Below the pieces are notes generated by a model. It saw only the letters and a program-made list of their open reading frames with translations. It made no database searches and was not told the DNA's origin. A stretch of 64,000 bases of DNA from AP-15 sp963702685 (GTDB lineage: Bacteria > Pseudomonadota > Alphaproteobacteria > ATCC43930 > CGMCC-115725), in NCBI GenBank assembly GCA_963702685.1, contig CAVPDQ010000001.1, positions 244,188-308,187 of the forward strand. Reading direction: 5' to 3'. Numbering within the stretch: position 1 is the first letter of the stretch; every line of letters starts with the position of its first letter. Positions 26,414 through 35,895 of the stretch are shown here, piece after piece. Both the position numbers and the translations under genes were made by a program.

Positions 26414-29176
26414 TCAAGGCGCATCGGCGGCAGCGAGAAAGAGCGAGGTCGCCTCGGCGGCTTCGGCGAGCGGCACGCGGGCAACATCGACGCCGTCGGG
26501 AAAGCCGGCCAATAGGCGCGACGGGAGCGCGCGGTCGAGAATGACAAAGACGCCGCGGTCGCCGGCGCGGCGGACGAGCCTGCCATAGGCTTGGCGCAGC
26601 CGCAGCCGGGCGACCCGGTCCGGATATTCGGCGCCGCCGAAATGCGGCCGGCGGGCGCGCTGCAAGATGTCCGGGCGCGGCCACGGCACGCGATCGAAGA
26701 CGATCAGGCGCAGCGAGCGGCCGGGAACATCGACACCGTCGCGCACCGCGTCGGTGCCGAGCAGGCAGGAATCCTCCTCGGCGCGAAAGATATCGACGAG
26801 CGTCGCGGTCGACATCGCATCGACATGCTGGGCGAGCAGCAAGAGGCCGCGCGCTTCGAGCGCCGGGGCGAGGCGGCGATGCACCGCGCGCAACCGTGAG
26901 ACCGCGGTAAAGAGGCCGAGGGCACCGCCGCCGGCCGCGGCGAAGAGCGCCGCATAGGCCGCGGCGACCTGGCCGATCTCGGTGCGCGGAATGTCGGTGA
27001 CGATAAAGACCCGGGTTTGCGCCGGGTAGTCGAAGGGCGAGGCGATGCGGGAGGCGGCGGGGCTCGTCGGGAGATGGCGCAGCCCGGTCGCGGCTTCGGC
27101 ACCACGCCAGGCGAGATCGGGGTCGGCGGCGCTGTCGGTCAGGGTGGCCGAGGTGACGACGAGGCCGTGCGCCGGCCGCGCCACCAGCGCCGCAAACGGA
27201 ATCCCCGGATCGACCCAGTTGCGGTTCAGCGCGATGTCGGTTTCGAGCCCATCGGTGCGATCGACCGCCAGCCACTCGACCATGTCCGCGCCCATCGGCT
27301 CGCCGAGCGCGTGCAGCAGCCCGGCCCAGGCGGCGAGCTGGTGCTGCGCCCGGCGGTCGAGGCTGCGGACGGTGGCGTCGAGGCGCTGGCGCAGGCTGGG
27401 CTCGGGCAGGTTTTCCGGGTCTTCGAGGCGGGCGCGCAGCCGGGCGGAAAGACGCCGGATCGCCGTGGCGAGGCGGTCGAGCCCATCGGCCAGCGGCAAT
27501 GCCGCGGCGACGAGCCCGTCGATCGGCGGGCGCGCCTCGGTTTCGAGCCCATAGCCCTGGTCGGCGGGCGCGGCGCGGGCGAGAACCTGCCGGCGCACCA
27601 GCACCAGCAGGTTTTCGAAGGCTTGCAAGCCGCGCCCCTCGGCGACGCGCTGGGCCCAGCCGTCGGCAGGCAGGATGCGAGCGGCGCCGAGGATTTCGAG
27701 AAGTGCCGCGGCAGCCTCGCCGTCGCCTTCGACGAGGTCGCCGGCGCGGCGGCGCAAGCCTCGCGCGCGCGAGCGCCCGGCCCCTTCGGCGCCGACGATC
27801 CAGCGCCGCAGCTCGCGCCCTTCCTGGCCCGAGAGCCGCACCGAAAACGCGCTGTCGGCGGCTTCGAGCAAGTGATGGCCTTCGTCGAAGACGTAGCGGG
27901 TGGGCACCGTCGCATCGTCGAGCCCACCCAGCGCCGCCTGGGTCATGACGAGCGCATGGTTGGCGACGACGATCCGCGCGCGGCGCGCCTTGCGAATGTT
28001 CTTTTCGACAAAGCAGCGGCGGTAATGCGGGCAGGCCGAATGCACGCATTCCCCGCGCCGGTCGGCGAGCCCCGCGACCCGGCCGCGGCCGATCAGCTCG
28101 GCGAGCCAGCCGGGGAAATCGCCGGCTGCGAGGTCGCCGGCCTCGCTCGCGGCGATCCACCGCGCGACGAGCCCGAGATGCGGCGCCGGCCCGCCCGGCC
28201 GCAGCAGCGCAGCGGCGGCCGCCTCCTCGTAATTCAACAGGCACAGGAAATTCTCGCGGCCTTTGCGGATGACGACGCGGCGGCGCTTGATCTCGGGATC
28301 GGGATAAAGCCGGTCGAGCTCGCCCGAGATCTGTGTCTGGAGGTTGCGGGTGAAGGTCGAGATCCATACCGTGCCGCGGTTCTTCTCGGCCCAGAGGCTC
28401 GCCGGCGCGATATAGCCGAGGGTCTTGCCGACCCCGGTCCCGGCCTCGGCGAGGACCGCCTGCGGGCAATCGGGGGTGCTGCGCGGGGCAAACGCGCCCG
28501 CGGCCGCGGCGGCATAATCGGCTTGCTCGGGGCGCGGCTCGGCGCCGTCGCCGAGCAGGGTGGCGAGGCGCGCGCGCGCCTCCTCGGCGCTGACCGGCTC
28601 GTTGCCGGGGGGCGGTGCCGGCGCCGCCTCCGACCATTCTTCGAGCCGGCCCCAGACGCGCAGCCCGGCCGCCTGCCGCGGCGCACCGGGCTCGGCCGGC
28701 GGCAATGCGGCGAGCACCGCCGGCGCCCACAGCCAGCCGCCGCGCCCCATCGCCTCGGCAACGGCGCGCGCCTCGGGATCGCGCTCGGCGCCGAGCGCCT
28801 GCAGCAACGCCTGCGCCGCGGTGGCGAGAGCGACGCAGGCTTCGGCCGGGCTCTGCGGCAGGAGCAGCCCCAGCGCCTCGGCGAGGCCGCGCGGCGTCGG
28901 CACGCAAAACCGCGCCGGGCAGGCAAAAGCATAGAGCTCGAGGAGGTCGAGCGCCGGAAACGCGGCCAAGCCGAGCCGCCGCGCCGTCGCCGGCAAATGG
29001 CACAAGAGCGGCGGCTCCTGCCCGATCCGGGCGTGGACCTCGGCAAGCGAGAGCGCTTCGAGCTCGCCATCGGCGCTCAGCCACAGCACCTCGCGAAAGC
29101 CGGCGACGAGGACCGGCGCGTGCGGCACCAGCACCCGCCGCACCCCGGCCGCATGGTCGCGATCGGCTGCGGACAT
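26414..29176 (-). CDS. DinG-like ATP-dependent helicase (XPD/Rad3 family)
   Basis: 920 residues. The Walker A motif GTGVGKT is at 246-252, with the DEGH Walker B box in YVFDEGHHLLEA. Cysteines around CVHSACPHYRRC match the iron-sulfur cluster of this superfamily. The C-terminal helicase motifs are DGVDVPGRSLRLIVFDRVPW and QAYGRLVRRAGDRG. The first 220 residues may be a weak exonuclease-like domain, as in other long DinG proteins, but its catalytic acids are not evident. It likely unwinds damaged or R-loop DNA. It is divergent from pyrD with about 58 bp between starts. Confidence 0.92.
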   Translation of the reverse strand: MSAADRDHAAGVRRVLVPHAPVLVAGFREVLWLSADGELEALSLAEVHARIGQEPPLLCHLPATARRLGLAAFPALDLLELYAFACPARFCVPTPRGLAEALGLLLPQSPAEACVALATAAQALLQALGAERDPEARAVAEAMGRGGWLWAPAVLAALPPAEPGAPRQAAGLRVWGRLEEWSEAAPAPPPGNEPVSAEEARARLATLLGDGAEPRPEQADYAAAAAGAFAPRSTPDCPQAVLAEAGTGVGKTLGYIAPASLWAEKNRGTVWISTFTRNLQTQISGELDRLYPDPEIKRRRVVIRKGRENFLCLLNYEEAAAAALLRPGGPAPHLGLVARWIAASEAGDLAAGDFPGWLAELIGRGRVAGLADRRGECVHSACPHYRRCFVEKNIRKARRARIVVANHALVMTQAALGGLDDATVPTRYVFDEGHHLLEAADSAFSVRLSGQEGRELRRWIVGAEGAGRSRARGLRRRAGDLVEGDGEAAAALLEILGAARILPADGWAQRVAEGRGLQAFENLLVLVRRQVLARAAPADQGYGLETEARPPIDGLVAAALPLADGLDRLATAIRRLSARLRARLEDPENLPEPSLRQRLDATVRSLDRRAQHQLAAWAGLLHALGEPMGADMVEWLAVDRTDGLETDIALNRNWVDPGIPFAALVARPAHGLVVTSATLTDSAADPDLAWRGAEAATGLRHLPTSPAASRIASPFDYPAQTRVFIVTDIPRTEIGQVAAAYAALFAAAGGGALGLFTAVSRLRAVHRRLAPALEARGLLLLAQHVDAMSTATLVDIFRAEEDSCLLGTDAVRDGVDVPGRSLRLIVFDRVPWPRPDILQRARRPHFGGAEYPDRVARLRLRQAYGRLVRRAGDRGVFVILDRALPSRLLAGFPDGVDVARVPLAEAAEATSLFLAAADAP

Positions 29177-29234
29177 GACGTGTCGTCTACCACAGTGCGG
29201 CGGCGAGGGTGGCTTTGCTATTGTCGGCGGGCCG

Positions 29235-30293
29235 ATGCCCGACCTCTATCCGCTGATCCGGCCGCTGATCCGGCGGCTCCCCGCCGAGGCGGCGCATGCG
29301 GCGAGCCTCACGGCGCTCGAAGCCGGGCTCGGGCGATTCGCCGTCGGCCGGCGCGTCCCCGATCCACCGATCCTGAAACAGCGGCTCTGGGGCCTCGATT
29401 TCGCCAACCCGGTCGGGCTCGCCGCCGGCTACGACAAGGATGGCCGGGTGCCCGATGCGGGGCTCGGCCTGGGGTTCGGCTTTGTCGAAATCGGCACGGT
29501 TACGCCGCGCCCGCAGCCGGGCAATCCCAAACCGCGGATTTTCCGGCTCGACGAGGATCGGGCGATCGTCAATCGCCTCGGGTTCAACAGCGGCGGGATC
29601 GAGGTGGTCGCCGGGCGGCTCGCGCGCCGGTCGCGCACCGGCATCGTCGGGCTCAATCTCGGCAGAAACCGCGACAGCGTGGATGCGGCAGCCGATTACG
29701 AGGAGGGGATCCGCCGCGGCGCGGCGCTCGCCGACTATCTGGTCGTCAACGTCTCGTCGCCGAACACGCCGGGCTTGCGCGATTTGCAGCGGCGGGCGGC
29801 GCTCGAAGGCCTGCTGCGGCGGCTGCTGCGGGCGCGCGAGCAAAGCCGCACCCGCACACCGCTGCTGCTGAAGATCGCACCCGACCTGACGGGCGAAGAA
29901 CGGAGCGACATTGCGCGGGTAGCGCTCGACACCGGCATCGACGGGCTGATCGTGTCGAACACGACGGTGGAACGCCCCGCAGGGCTCAGAAGCAAGGCCG
30001 CGAACGAGGCGGGCGGGCTCAGCGGCCGTCCGCTGTTCGCGGCCTCGACTTCCTTGCTGGCCGAAATCTACCGGCTGACCGAGGGCCGGCTGGCTTTGGT
30101 CGGGGTCGGCGGCATCGAAAGCGCCGCCGGCGCCTATGCCAAAATCCGGGCCGGCGCGAGCCTGGTGCAGCTCTATACCGCGCTCGTCTTTGCCGGCCCG
30201 GCGCTTGTCGGCCGGATCAAGCGAGGCCTCGCCGAGGCGCTGCGGCGCGACGGCTTTGCCTCGATCGCCGATGCGGTCGGGACCGCCGCCTAG
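29235..30293 (+). CDS. pyrD: dihydroorotate dehydrogenase (quinone), class 2
   Basis: 352 residues from the ATG at 29235; the frame is open 60 bp earlier but that part is not family-like. It oxidises dihydroorotate to orotate with quinone in pyrimidine synthesis at the inner membrane. It has the N-terminal class 2 helix region (PLIRPLIRRLPAEAAH) and the FMN-site GLAAGYDKDG. The catalytic Ser lies in NVSSPNTPGLR, and VGVGGIESAAGAYAKIRAGAS forms the phosphate-binding end. It is convergent with the PRC-barrel gene, which ends 2 bp later. Confidence 0.96.
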   Translation: MPDLYPLIRPLIRRLPAEAAHAASLTALEAGLGRFAVGRRVPDPPILKQRLWGLDFANPVGLAAGYDKDGRVPDAGLGLGFGFVEIGTVTPRPQPGNPKPRIFRLDEDRAIVNRLGFNSGGIEVVAGRLARRSRTGIVGLNLGRNRDSVDAAADYEEGIRRGAALADYLVVNVSSPNTPGLRDLQRRAALEGLLRRLLRAREQSRTRTPLLLKIAPDLTGEERSDIARVALDTGIDGLIVSNTTVERPAGLRSKAANEAGGLSGRPLFAASTSLLAEIYRLTEGRLALVGVGGIESAAGAYAKIRAGASLVQLYTALVFAGPALVGRIKRGLAEALRRDGFASIADAVGTAA

Positions 30294-30294
30294 T

Positions 30295-30807
30295 CTAGCG
30301 GCGCGGTGCGGTGTCGGTGCCGGCGCTCGAGCCGAGATGGCCGCCATGGACCGGCGAGGTCGAGGAGCCGGCGCCGGTTTCCTTGTTTTCGAGCTCGTAA
30401 TTGTTCGCCTGCTGAAGCTTTTCCTTGCTCAAGTCGAGGGTCAGGCGATTGTTGTCGGTCTTGATGTCGCTGAGACGCACGGCGACGTTTTTGCCGCCGA
30501 TGCCGAGAAAGCTGCCGACTTCGACGACCACCGCCGCAACTTTCCCGTCGCGGTCGAGGACAATGTCGCCGACTTTGCCGATGTCGCGGTTTTGCACGTC
30601 ATAGACGGTGCTGCCGATCATCTTGCTGGCGCGGACCTGGTCCGGCTGGATCATCTCGGCAACCGGCGCAGCCTCTGTCGCGGTTGCCCGATCCGACGGC
30701 GCTACCGTGGTCGATTCGTGCTGGGGCGTGACGGTTTGCGCAAAGGCGAGAGGCGAGGTGGACAGCAGCAGCGCGGTGACGGCGGCCGTAATGCTGGTTC
30801 TGGACAA
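30295..30807 (-). CDS. exported PRC-barrel domain protein
   Basis: 170 residues from TTG at 30807, chosen because it follows GGAGG and begins a signal peptide (ITAAVTALLLSTSPLAFAQ). A linker rich in Ala and Thr leads to the PRC-barrel: ASKMIGSTVYDVQNRDIGKVGDIVLDRDGKV and VEVGSFLGIGGKNVAV (about 75-130). Such small periplasmic PRC-barrel proteins are common in alphaproteobacteria, often stress-related, with unknown ligands. The tail is Gly/Ser/Thr-rich. Confidence 0.82.
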   Translation of the reverse strand: MSRTSITAAVTALLLSTSPLAFAQTVTPQHESTTVAPSDRATATEAAPVAEMIQPDQVRASKMIGSTVYDVQNRDIGKVGDIVLDRDGKVAAVVVEVGSFLGIGGKNVAVRLSDIKTDNNRLTLDLSKEKLQQANNYELENKETGAGSSTSPVHGGHLGSSAGTDTAPRR

Positions 30808-30904
30808 GGGTTCGATCCTCCGATTGGTTGCAGCGCCTTCCGCTCGAAGTGCGCATGCGTCGCCAACAGCGGCGAATCCAGCCGGGTTCCGGAGGGTGGC
30901 CGGC

Positions 30905-31666
30905 TCAGCCCTCGCGGATCGCACGAAAGCGCAGCCGGACATAATCGGCGATCCACACGCCGGTCTCATCCATCAGCACCGGCCGCAGCAGGTCGGCGAT
31001 CTCGCCGCGCGCCGGCAGCCGGTCGGGCTCGGGCAAGGCGCCGAGAAGATCCTCGGCAAAGGCGTCGAGCCAAGCCTCGATCCCGCTCGGCAGCGGAGTC
31101 GGGCGGGGCACGATCCGTATTTCAGCGACGCTGAAGCCGGCGGCTTCGAGCTTGGCGCGATAGGCCGCGGCCGACGGGAACCACCACGGGCTCAGCCGGC
31201 GCGCGTCGAGCCCGCGCCGCGCGAGGACCGCGGCCATCGCCACCATGATCGCTGCGGTGTTGTTGTGGCCGCCCATCTCGGCGACAAAGCGGCCGCCCGG
31301 CTTCAGCGCCCGGTGCACGCCGGCGAGCACGGCCTCGGGCGGGCGCATCCAATGGAGCGCGGCATTTGAAAAGACCGCGTCGAACTCGCCGTCGAAAGCG
31401 AGGCTCTGGCCGGGCATGACCCGCGCATCGAGCCCGCGCGCTTTGGCTGCCGCGACCATGTCGGGGGCGGCATCGACAGCGACGACGCTCGCCCCGGCGG
31501 CGGCGATCCTTTGGCTCAGCACGCCGTCGCCGCAGCCGAGGTCGAGGATGCGCTCGCCGGGTTGCGCAGCCAGCAATTCGAGCACCGCGGCGCCGAGCGT
31601 CGGGACGAAATGCGCGGTCTCGGCATAACGCTCCGCCGACCAATGCTGCCGCGAGATCTGTGTCAT
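30905..31666 (-). CDS. class I SAM-dependent methyltransferase
   Basis: 253 residues. Motif I ILDLGCGDGVLSQ (about 40-52) and the acidic end of strand 2, VVAVDAAPDMV, are followed by FDAVFSNAALHWM and LKPGGRFVAEMGG. This is the usual small-molecule methyltransferase order. It resembles the trans-aconitate methyltransferase and UbiE/BioC-like groups, whose members methylate carboxyl or ring positions. The acceptor is unknown. It is a single gene, next to the repeat-rich gap. Confidence 0.9.
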   Translation of the reverse strand: MTQISRQHWSAERYAETAHFVPTLGAAVLELLAAQPGERILDLGCGDGVLSQRIAAAGASVVAVDAAPDMVAAAKARGLDARVMPGQSLAFDGEFDAVFSNAALHWMRPPEAVLAGVHRALKPGGRFVAEMGGHNNTAAIMVAMAAVLARRGLDARRLSPWWFPSAAAYRAKLEAAGFSVAEIRIVPRPTPLPSGIEAWLDAFAEDLLGALPEPDRLPARGEIADLLRPVLMDETGVWIADYVRLRFRAIREG

Positions 31667-31825
31667 ATTGGCGCCTCTGTCATGTTGGAATTTCTATTGG
31701 CATTACTTTGTGTCCGGCTCAAAATGATCTGCGTGATATCAAGGCGTTACTCGTCGCCCTACGAAAGCGCTAGGGCATGCACACATCCTTGCCTTGCACT
31801 CCGCCACGATTACCACACTCGTCTT

Positions 31826-32105
31826 GCCCGGACCTGATCCGGGCATCCACGTCATTCCGCACCTCAGTTGCGCATGGGGGCGGCGGCGCGTGGATGCCCA
31901 CGGATCAAAGTCCGTGGGCTGAAGGCCCACGGGTCGAGCCCGGCCATGACGGTATCCCTTTGATATTATTAGAAACGATATGTGCATGCCGTAGCGCGCA
32001 AGCGGGGGTCCAGAGCCTGCCCCCTGTTCCAGCCAGGGGCAGGCTCTGGCACGAACAGGGGGCAACCGCTGAGGTCTTGCCGCCCTGGATTCCCGCTTTC
32101 GCGGG
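31826..32105. repeat. two dispersed repeat units in a gene-free gap
   Basis: The gap 31667-32154 has no supported gene. GCCCGGACCTGATCCGGGC at 31826-31844 belongs to the palindrome family seen at 11988 and 24910. A longer unit at 31995-32105 repeats the pattern of 11820-11909. It begins with GCAAGCGGGGGTCC and ends with GGATTCCCGCTTTCGCGGG. Inside it is a further inverted pair, CAGAGCCTGCCCC and GGGGCAGGCTCTG. Confidence 0.7.
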
Positions 32106-32154
32106 AACGACGAACAACGCGCTGATTTTACGAGATTCATTTCGAGCCGGGTTC

Positions 32155-32789
32155 TCAGCCCAGAAGATCGAGCAGGCGATTGTGGCGCAATCGAGCGGCG
32201 AGGATCGCATCGACGCCGAGGCTGCGGCCATAGCAATGCAGCGCGAAGACCAGCTGCAATATCAAGAGAAAGAAATAGGTCCACGGCCATTCGCCCCAGG
32301 CATTGTAGAGGCCGAGCCACAGGTTGAGGATCTGCAATGCGCCGATGATGCCGAAGAGGCGCACAAAAAGCCCGAGCATCAGCGACACCCCGGTCAGGAC
32401 CTCGAGACCGTAGACGACCGGCGCGAACCAATAGAAATGCGGCAATACGATGTTGTTGACAAAATCGGCCTGCAACGGGATGGCGGCCGACTTGCCCATG
32501 ATCTGCATCCAATGGGCGAGCCCGGTCTCGCCAAACGGCTTGCCCGGCTGGTCGGTGTAATAGGGCGGCAATTTCCACAGGCTCTGCTGCCACCACATGG
32601 CGCCGATCAGAAAGCCGGAACAGCCCATTGCGCGAAATGGCGCGGGCGACGCTGCTCGGGGATCGCGGACAGCGCATAGACGGCGATGGCGATGCTGGCG
32701 ATCAGCAGCAGCCAGAACACCGCCGTCGTCCAGCCGTGCTTGGTCAGGAACGCGACGACATCACGGATCGGGTTGTCCATCGCATTCAT
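32155..32789 (-). pseudogene. DoxX-like membrane protein, one frame change
   Basis: The ATG at 32789 overlaps the GT2 stop (ATGA). The first frame has one membrane segment (TTAVFWLLLIASIAIAVYAL) and then RHFAQWAV. A shift near 32635 continues with FLIGAMWWQQSLWKLPPYYT, then APVVYGLEVLTGVSLMLGLF, two more hydrophobic stretches, and ends at 32155. The total is about 210 residues. The overall pattern is that of DoxX/DoxD-like four-helix membrane proteins. It is the last gene of the six-gene operon; its role there is unknown. Confidence 0.7.
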
Positions 32790-33520
32790 CTCCGAACCGG
32801 CATGGCGCCCGGGATCGGCTGCCGCCGTCTTTCGAGCGCGACGCGGCACAATGTCAGCACGATGCGCGAGCTCGCCTTGATCGTGCCGGAAACGCTGCCC
32901 GAGACTTTCGAGACGCCGCCGGCGCGGCGGCGGTGCGCGACCGGCACCTCGACGATGCGCAATCCGGCGCGCGCCGCGCGCATCTGCATTTCGAGGTTCC
33001 AGCCATAGCTCATCTCGCGCATCCCGAGGCGAGCCAGCGCCTCGCGCCGGATCGCGCGCATCGGCCCCATATCGCTGTAGCGGACCCCATAGAGGAGATA
33101 GAGCGCGGCGCCGATCGCCTGGCCGGCGAGCCGCTGATGCGCAGCCATGCTGCCCATTTCGCGCGGCCCGCGGGTGCGCGAGCCGACGACGAAATCCGCC
33201 GTGCCCGCGGCGATCGGGCCGATCAGCAGCGGGATCTCTTCCGGGGCGTCGCTGGCGTCGCCGTCGAGAAATACGACGATGTCGCAATCGACCGCTGCCG
33301 CCGCACCGGCGCGGCAGGCGCGGCCATAGCCCCGCCCGGCAGAAACGACCCGCGCGCCGCCGCCCCGGGCCGCGGCGACCGTGCCGTCGGTGCTGCCGCC
33401 ATCGACGACGATGACCTCGTCGATCGCACCCGCCGGGATCGCGGCGATGACGCCGGCGATCGTCTCGGCCTCGTTCAGGGTGGGGATCACCGCTGCGACC
33501 CGCGGGTGTCCTGGCGTCAC
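32786..33520 (-). CDS. family 2 glycosyltransferase (DPM1-like)
   Basis: 244 residues from GTG at 33520, one base after the radical SAM stop. The GT-A fold begins VAAVIPTLNEAETIAGVI, then VDGGSTDGT and the metal-binding FLDGDASDAPEEI. A later acceptor region contains DMGPMRAIRREAL and SYGWNLEMQMRA. These are typical of polyprenyl-phosphate sugar transferases and similar GT2 enzymes. No membrane helices are present at the C-terminus. It is translationally coupled to the DoxX-like gene. It probably moves a sugar from a nucleotide donor to a lipid carrier or a small acceptor. Confidence 0.88.
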   Translation of the reverse strand: MTPGHPRVAAVIPTLNEAETIAGVIAAIPAGAIDEVIVVDGGSTDGTVAAARGGGARVVSAGRGYGRACRAGAAAAVDCDIVVFLDGDASDAPEEIPLLIGPIAAGTADFVVGSRTRGPREMGSMAAHQRLAGQAIGAALYLLYGVRYSDMGPMRAIRREALARLGMREMSYGWNLEMQMRAARAGLRIVEVPVAHRRRAGGVSKVSGSVSGTIKASSRIVLTLCRVALERRRQPIPGAMPVRR

Positions 33521-33521
33521 C

Positions 33522-34583
33522 TCAGAGGCTCCAGCGCAACCCGCAGCCGGCGCAGGCGGGGTGCGGAGCGTCGCTCAAAAGCGCGGTGCGGAACGCCCGG
33601 TATCGGGCGCCGCTCCAGATGTCGCGCAATGTCTCCTGGGTGGCGTCGCCGAGCGTGAAGCTGTCATAGCCGCGCATTGAAAACGGCGCGATGCAGCAGG
33701 GCAGCGCGCGGCCATGCGCGGTTATGTACATCAGGCTCCACGGCCGCCGGCAGAGCGACCAGGGCTGCGCCGAGGCATCGGGCGCGAGGCTCGCCGACGG
33801 GTCGGTCGCACCGGAGGCGTTGAATGCGATGCCGAGCCGGCGCGCGAGGTCTTCGGCCTCGCCGACGAGGCGGTCCTCCGCGCGGTCGCCGCCGGCGGCG
33901 AAGAGGGCCTGGTCGGGCCGCGCCAGACCTTGCCCGTCCGGGAAATAGACGAGGCGCTGCAGATAAACCTCGCGCACGTCCAAATCATGCGCGAGGCGGA
34001 CAAAATCGCCGAGCTGGCCGATCGTCTCCTTGAGCCCGGTCAACCACAGCGAGACGCGCGGCGCCTCGGCCCCGAGCGAGCGCTGGATTGCCCGGAAGGC
34101 GCGCAGGTTGCCGAGGATGCGGCCAAACATGTCGCGCCCGCGCACCGCTATGAACGCATCGGGCTCGGCCGCGTCGAGCGAGACGCGCAATTCGTCGAGG
34201 CCGCTGTCGATCAGCTCGCGGCCCTTGCGCCTGCTCAACAGCGTGCCGTTGGTGTTGAACAAAACGTAGATGCCGCGGTCCTTCAGGTAGCGGATCATGC
34301 GCGGCAGCGCCGGCACCATCATCGGCTCGCCGACGCCGTGCAGGACGACGCGGGCGATGCGCGGCAGCTGATCGACGATCCGCGTAAACAAATCCCAGCT
34401 CATATCGGCCGGCGGCTCCAGCGCCTCGAAGGTGCGCGGGCAGGTCGTGCATGAGAGGTTGCAGCGGTTGGTCGTCTCCAGATAAAGGCAGACCGGCTCG
34501 GCTTCGGCCACCGCGCCGCGCTCGGCTGCGATATGCGCGAAATAGCGCCGGGGATCGGCCTCAGCCGGCCGCACGCTCGCCAT
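33522..34583 (-). CDS. radical SAM protein with SPASM-type C-terminus
   Basis: 353 residues from the ATG at 34583, which lies inside the end of the glycosyltransferase gene; longer starts add unrelated residues. The iron-sulfur motif is CNLSCTTC in YLETTNRCNLSCTTCPRTF (about 37-55). It is followed by the radical SAM GEPMM-like segment GVGEPMMVPALPRM. Near the end, RALPCCIAPFS and CAGCGLRWS supply the extra cysteines of a SPASM or twitch domain. Such enzymes modify peptides or sugars by radical chemistry. In this operon its partners are sugar- and nucleoside-handling enzymes, so a sugar or nucleoside substrate is a reasonable guess. Confidence 0.88.
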   Translation of the reverse strand: MASVRPAEADPRRYFAHIAAERGAVAEAEPVCLYLETTNRCNLSCTTCPRTFEALEPPADMSWDLFTRIVDQLPRIARVVLHGVGEPMMVPALPRMIRYLKDRGIYVLFNTNGTLLSRRKGRELIDSGLDELRVSLDAAEPDAFIAVRGRDMFGRILGNLRAFRAIQRSLGAEAPRVSLWLTGLKETIGQLGDFVRLAHDLDVREVYLQRLVYFPDGQGLARPDQALFAAGGDRAEDRLVGEAEDLARRLGIAFNASGATDPSASLAPDASAQPWSLCRRPWSLMYITAHGRALPCCIAPFSMRGYDSFTLGDATQETLRDIWSGARYRAFRTALLSDAPHPACAGCGLRWSL

Positions 34584-35895
34584 AGAGCGCCTCTCCCTTG
34601 CGCCGCCGGCGCCACAATTCACCGGCGGCCAGCAGCAAAAACGGCAAATAAAGCGCCGATTGAACAAAGAGCCACGACCGGCCGCGCATCAATTGCGGCC
34701 AGACCGGCACCAGATAGAGGAGGAAGCTCGCCAAGGTCAACCACACCAGCGCCGCCGATGGGACCAGGCAGGCGAAGACGACGAGCCAGGCGAAATACCA
34801 CGGGTAATGCGGCGACAACAGCAAGGTGAAAGCCCCGGCGAGCAATGCCGCCCCGCGGATGTCGCCGTCCGGCATCGGCCGTCGCAGCGCGACAAAGCCG
34901 GCGAGCGCCACGAGCAACGCCGCAGCCGCCGCCAGATAGGCGTTTGCCGACAGGCCGGCGGCGGCAGGACCGAAGTCGCCACGTCCCACAAGTAAAACCC
35001 GGAGCCTCTGCCGGTAAAGCCTTCCTCGACCAGGTAATGCGGCAGAAAGCCGAGCACCCGCCAGCCAACCCCGGCAAAGGGCAAATAGGCGAGGATTATC
35101 GCGCCGGCAAAGACCGCCGGCATGCGCCAGTCGCGGCGCTGCCACAACGCCGGCAGGATCACCGCCGGATAGAATTTGACCAGGGTGGCGCCAGCGAGCG
35201 CGAGGCCGGCGAAAGAGCTCCGCGGCCAACGGCGCCGGCTCCATAGCGCCAAGGCGACGAGCATGACGACAGCGGCGTCGATGTGTCCGCTGCCGGCGAA
35301 TTCCCATAATGGCAGCGGGTGCCAGGCGTAGATCGCGATCCGGGTCGGCGGCAGCCCCGACAAGGCCGAGCAGGCGCAGCAGCAAAAAGACCGCGATCGC
35401 CTCGAAAGCCACCATCGCCGCCTTGATTGCGGCCGGGCTGTCGCTGATCCGCGTCACCGCGAAAAAGATTGCTTCGGCCGCGGGCGGATAGATCGTGCGC
35501 GCATAATTGGCGCGGTTGATGTTGGGGTAGACCGCCGGATCGCGCAGCGCGGCGAGGTGCGGGTCGGCCGGGATGTAGCGGTAGGGGTTGACCCCGGCGG
35601 CGATGACGCGCCCGTCCCAGACATAGCGATAGACGTCGCTCGACAGATAGGGTGGGGAGGCGATGACGGCGATGCGCATCGCCGCCGCGACGCCGAGGAT
35701 CAGGGCGGCGGCCCGCCATGGCCGGGGGCAGCGCCACGCCAGCCCGAGCGCGAGCAGGTAGGCCGCCCCTTGCGCCAGCGCGATCGCAACAAAGGCGTGG
35801 GTGTCGTGCTGCCGCTGCGCCGCGATGCCCCAGCCGGTCAGCGCGAGCAGAACGAGACCCGAGCCGGCGAGAGCAGGAAAGCGCCAGCCGTTCAC
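34561..35895 (-). CDS. membrane glycosyltransferase (GT-C/GT87-like) with an out-of-frame middle
   Basis: The frame from GTG 35895 to 34561 is open for 444 codons, but its middle is wrong. Residues 1-180 are a good GT-C start: YLSSDVYRYVWDGRVIAAGVNPY holds the catalytic Asp region. Near 35360 the true sequence switches frame: RIAIYAWHPLPLWEFAGSGH through FLPHYLVEEGFTGRGSGFYL. It returns near 34980 to LSANAYLAAAAALL and the last membrane helices. Two opposite single-base changes, separated by about 375 bp, explain this. The enzyme likely uses a polyprenyl-linked sugar. Its GTG overlaps the DUF2064 stop. Confidence 0.8.
   Translation of the reverse strand: MNGWRFPALAGSGLVLLALTGWGIAAQRQHDTHAFVAIALAQGAAYLLALGLAWRCPRPWRAAALILGVAAAMRIAVIASPPYLSSDVYRYVWDGRVIAAGVNPYRYIPADPHLAALRDPAVYPNINRANYARTIYPPAAEAIFFAVTRISDSPAAIKAAMVAFEAIAVFLLLRLLGLVGAAADPDRDLRLAPAAIMGIRRQRTHRRRCRHARRLGAMEPAPLAAELFRRPRARWRHPGQILSGGDPAGVVAAPRLAHAGGLCRRDNPRLFALCRGWLAGARLSAALPGRGRLYRQRLRVLLVGRGDFGPAAAGLSANAYLAAAAALLVALAGFVALRRPMPDGDIRGAALLAGAFTLLLSPHYPWYFAWLVVFACLVPSAALVWLTLASFLLYLVPVWPQLMRGRSWLFVQSALYLPFLLLAAGELWRRRRKGEALYGERAAG

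Noticed and set aside
26361..29084. A long minus-strand frame upstream of and joined to the TerB-like gene
   Set aside because: Only its last 134 codons (the TerB-like part) make sense. The rest is the DinG-like helicase read in the wrong frame.
27017..29234. A very long plus-strand open frame antisense to the helicase
   Set aside because: Arg/Gly/Ala-rich translation with no motif; the minus-strand helicase explains the region completely.
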